DNA from: Acidimicrobiia bacterium
GTDB taxonomy: Bacteria > Actinomycetota > Acidimicrobiia > IMCC26256 > PALSA-610
Assembly: GCA_017882905.1 (NCBI GenBank)
Contig: JADGOO010000105.1
Coordinates: 1-41,753 of the forward strand
DNA length: 41,753 nucleotides
Direction: 5' to 3'
Shown here piece by piece: positions 41,132 through 41,753 of the stretch (the stretch's first letter is position 1; the number at the start of each line of letters is the position of its first letter). Under the pieces are notes generated by a model that made no database searches, had not been told where the DNA came from, and saw nothing but the letters and a program-made list of their open reading frames with translations. The position numbers and the translations under genes are program-made.

Positions 41132-41753
41132 ATGCGTCGAGTCCTGGCCCTCCTGCTCGTCGCGGCCGGGGCGGCGACCGGCGTGGTCGCACACACCGCG
41201 CCCGGCGCGCAGGCCGCGGTGACCGCGCCGCTCGCGTGGGAGCACGCACTGGCGGGGCGCATCCACCTGTCGGCTCCCACCATCGCCGACGTGAACGGCG
41301 ACGGTCAGAACGAAGTGGTCGTCGGCGATCTCGCGGGCCTCGTGCACGTGTTCAAGGGCGACGGCAGCGGCGAGCTGCCCGGTTGGCCCCAGGCCGCCCG
41401 CGTCGACGGCGTGCACGCGACGGCGGTCGAGAGCGCGCCCGCAGTCGCTGATCTCGACGGCGACGGCAAGATGGAGATCATCGTCGGCGCCACCTCGACC
41501 TGGGTGGCGAACCAGCAGGGCGGGCTCGTGGTGTTCGACGCCAACGGCCACTTGCGCTGGCACTGGCAGGGCATCGACTACTCGACGATCTGGGGCGTCA
41601 ACTCGTGGCGCCACGACGGCTACACCGAGGGCGCCGCGGCAACGCCCGCGATCGGTGACGTGAACGGCGACGGGCACCCCGACATCGTGTTCGGCACGTT
41701 CGAAGCCAAGATCCACGCCCTCGACCGGTTCGGGCGCGAGCTGCCCGGCTTCC
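41132..41753 (+). CDS. Secreted FG-GAP/VCBS repeat protein (3' end outside window)
   Basis: The frame from ATG 41132 is open for 207 codons to the window edge. A signal peptide (RRVLALLLVAAGAATGVVA) ends near HTAPGAQA. At least three FG-GAP-type units follow: IADVNGDGQNEVVVGD, VADLDGDGKMEIIVGA and IGDVNGDGHPDIVFGT, with calcium-loop DxDGDG/DxNGDG motifs. The units are longer and more irregular than in the left-edge protein. It is probably an extracellular beta-propeller. A C-terminal catalytic domain may lie outside the window. Confidence 0.87.
   Translation, partial: MRRVLALLLVAAGAATGVVAHTAPGAQAAVTAPLAWEHALAGRIHLSAPTIADVNGDGQNEVVVGDLAGLVHVFKGDGSGELPGWPQAARVDGVHATAVESAPAVADLDGDGKMEIIVGATSTWVANQQGGLVVFDANGHLRWHWQGIDYSTIWGVNSWRHDGYTEGAAATPAIGDVNGDGHPDIVFGTFEAKIHALDRFGRELPGF

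Overview
This 41.75 kb window is high-GC, densely packed bacterial DNA. Gene content points to an actinobacterium, most likely of the class Acidimicrobiia. The evidence is a class E sortase, a stand-alone 72-residue biotin carrier of the mycobacterial type, type I pantothenate kinase, GTG/TTG starts, many 4-base GTGA/ATGA overlaps and apparently leaderless promoters. The class is inferred from gene content only. No rRNA, tRNA, CRISPR array or insertion sequence was seen, and no gene-free stretch exceeds 300 bases.

Layout. (1) 1-2604: a secreted FG-GAP repeat protein running off the left edge, then a HAD hydrolase and a ParB-fold protein. (2) 2576-9705: a sulfur-themed region. The minus strand reads Rrf2 regulator, sulfite-oxidase-like molybdoenzyme, a membrane protein plus LemA, then a cysteine dioxygenase-like enzyme. 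The plus strand reads a TauE/SafE exporter, then a sulfonate/nitrate-type ABC importer (binding lipoprotein, ATPase, permease). An 18-bp tandem repeat array and two related dyads lie in its control regions. (3) 9702-16799, minus: a complete System I cytochrome c maturation operon, ccmABCDEFGHI, with a cyclophilin at its end. (4) 16971-18986: sortase and a threonine dehydratase-like enzyme. (5) 19012-22385, minus: two crotonase-fold proteins around an acyl-CoA carboxylase carboxyltransferase and a tiny biotin carrier; no biotin carboxylase is present. (6) 22445-25288: a DUF5317-like membrane protein, an unknown protein preceded by an 11-codon leader-like ORF in the same frame, a glycosyltransferase and a small membrane protein. 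(7) 25298-29587: aldo/keto reductase, TetR regulator, then an operon of SDR, divergent QueA-like protein and SufR-like Fe-S regulator behind a strong palindromic operator. (8) 29711-33191: fatty acid desaturase, cold shock protein, adenylate kinase, a lysine-tailed DNA-binding candidate and pantothenate kinase. (9) 33229-37063: methylmalonate-semialdehyde dehydrogenase, class III aminotransferase and AzlC/AzlD exporter, probably for beta-alanine or branched-chain amino acids. (10) 37064-41753: a divergent acyl-CoA dehydrogenase pair, a nitrilase-family amidase, a DUF1345-like membrane protein and the start of a second FG-GAP protein.

Most striking points: the QueA-like protein with altered signature motifs in an operon with a SufR-like regulator; the tandem repeat array with covarying dyads in front of the molybdoenzyme; an in-frame TAG between a leaderless-type start and the main reading frame at 23233; and a recurrent TAnnnT box 6-8 bases upstream of many start codons.
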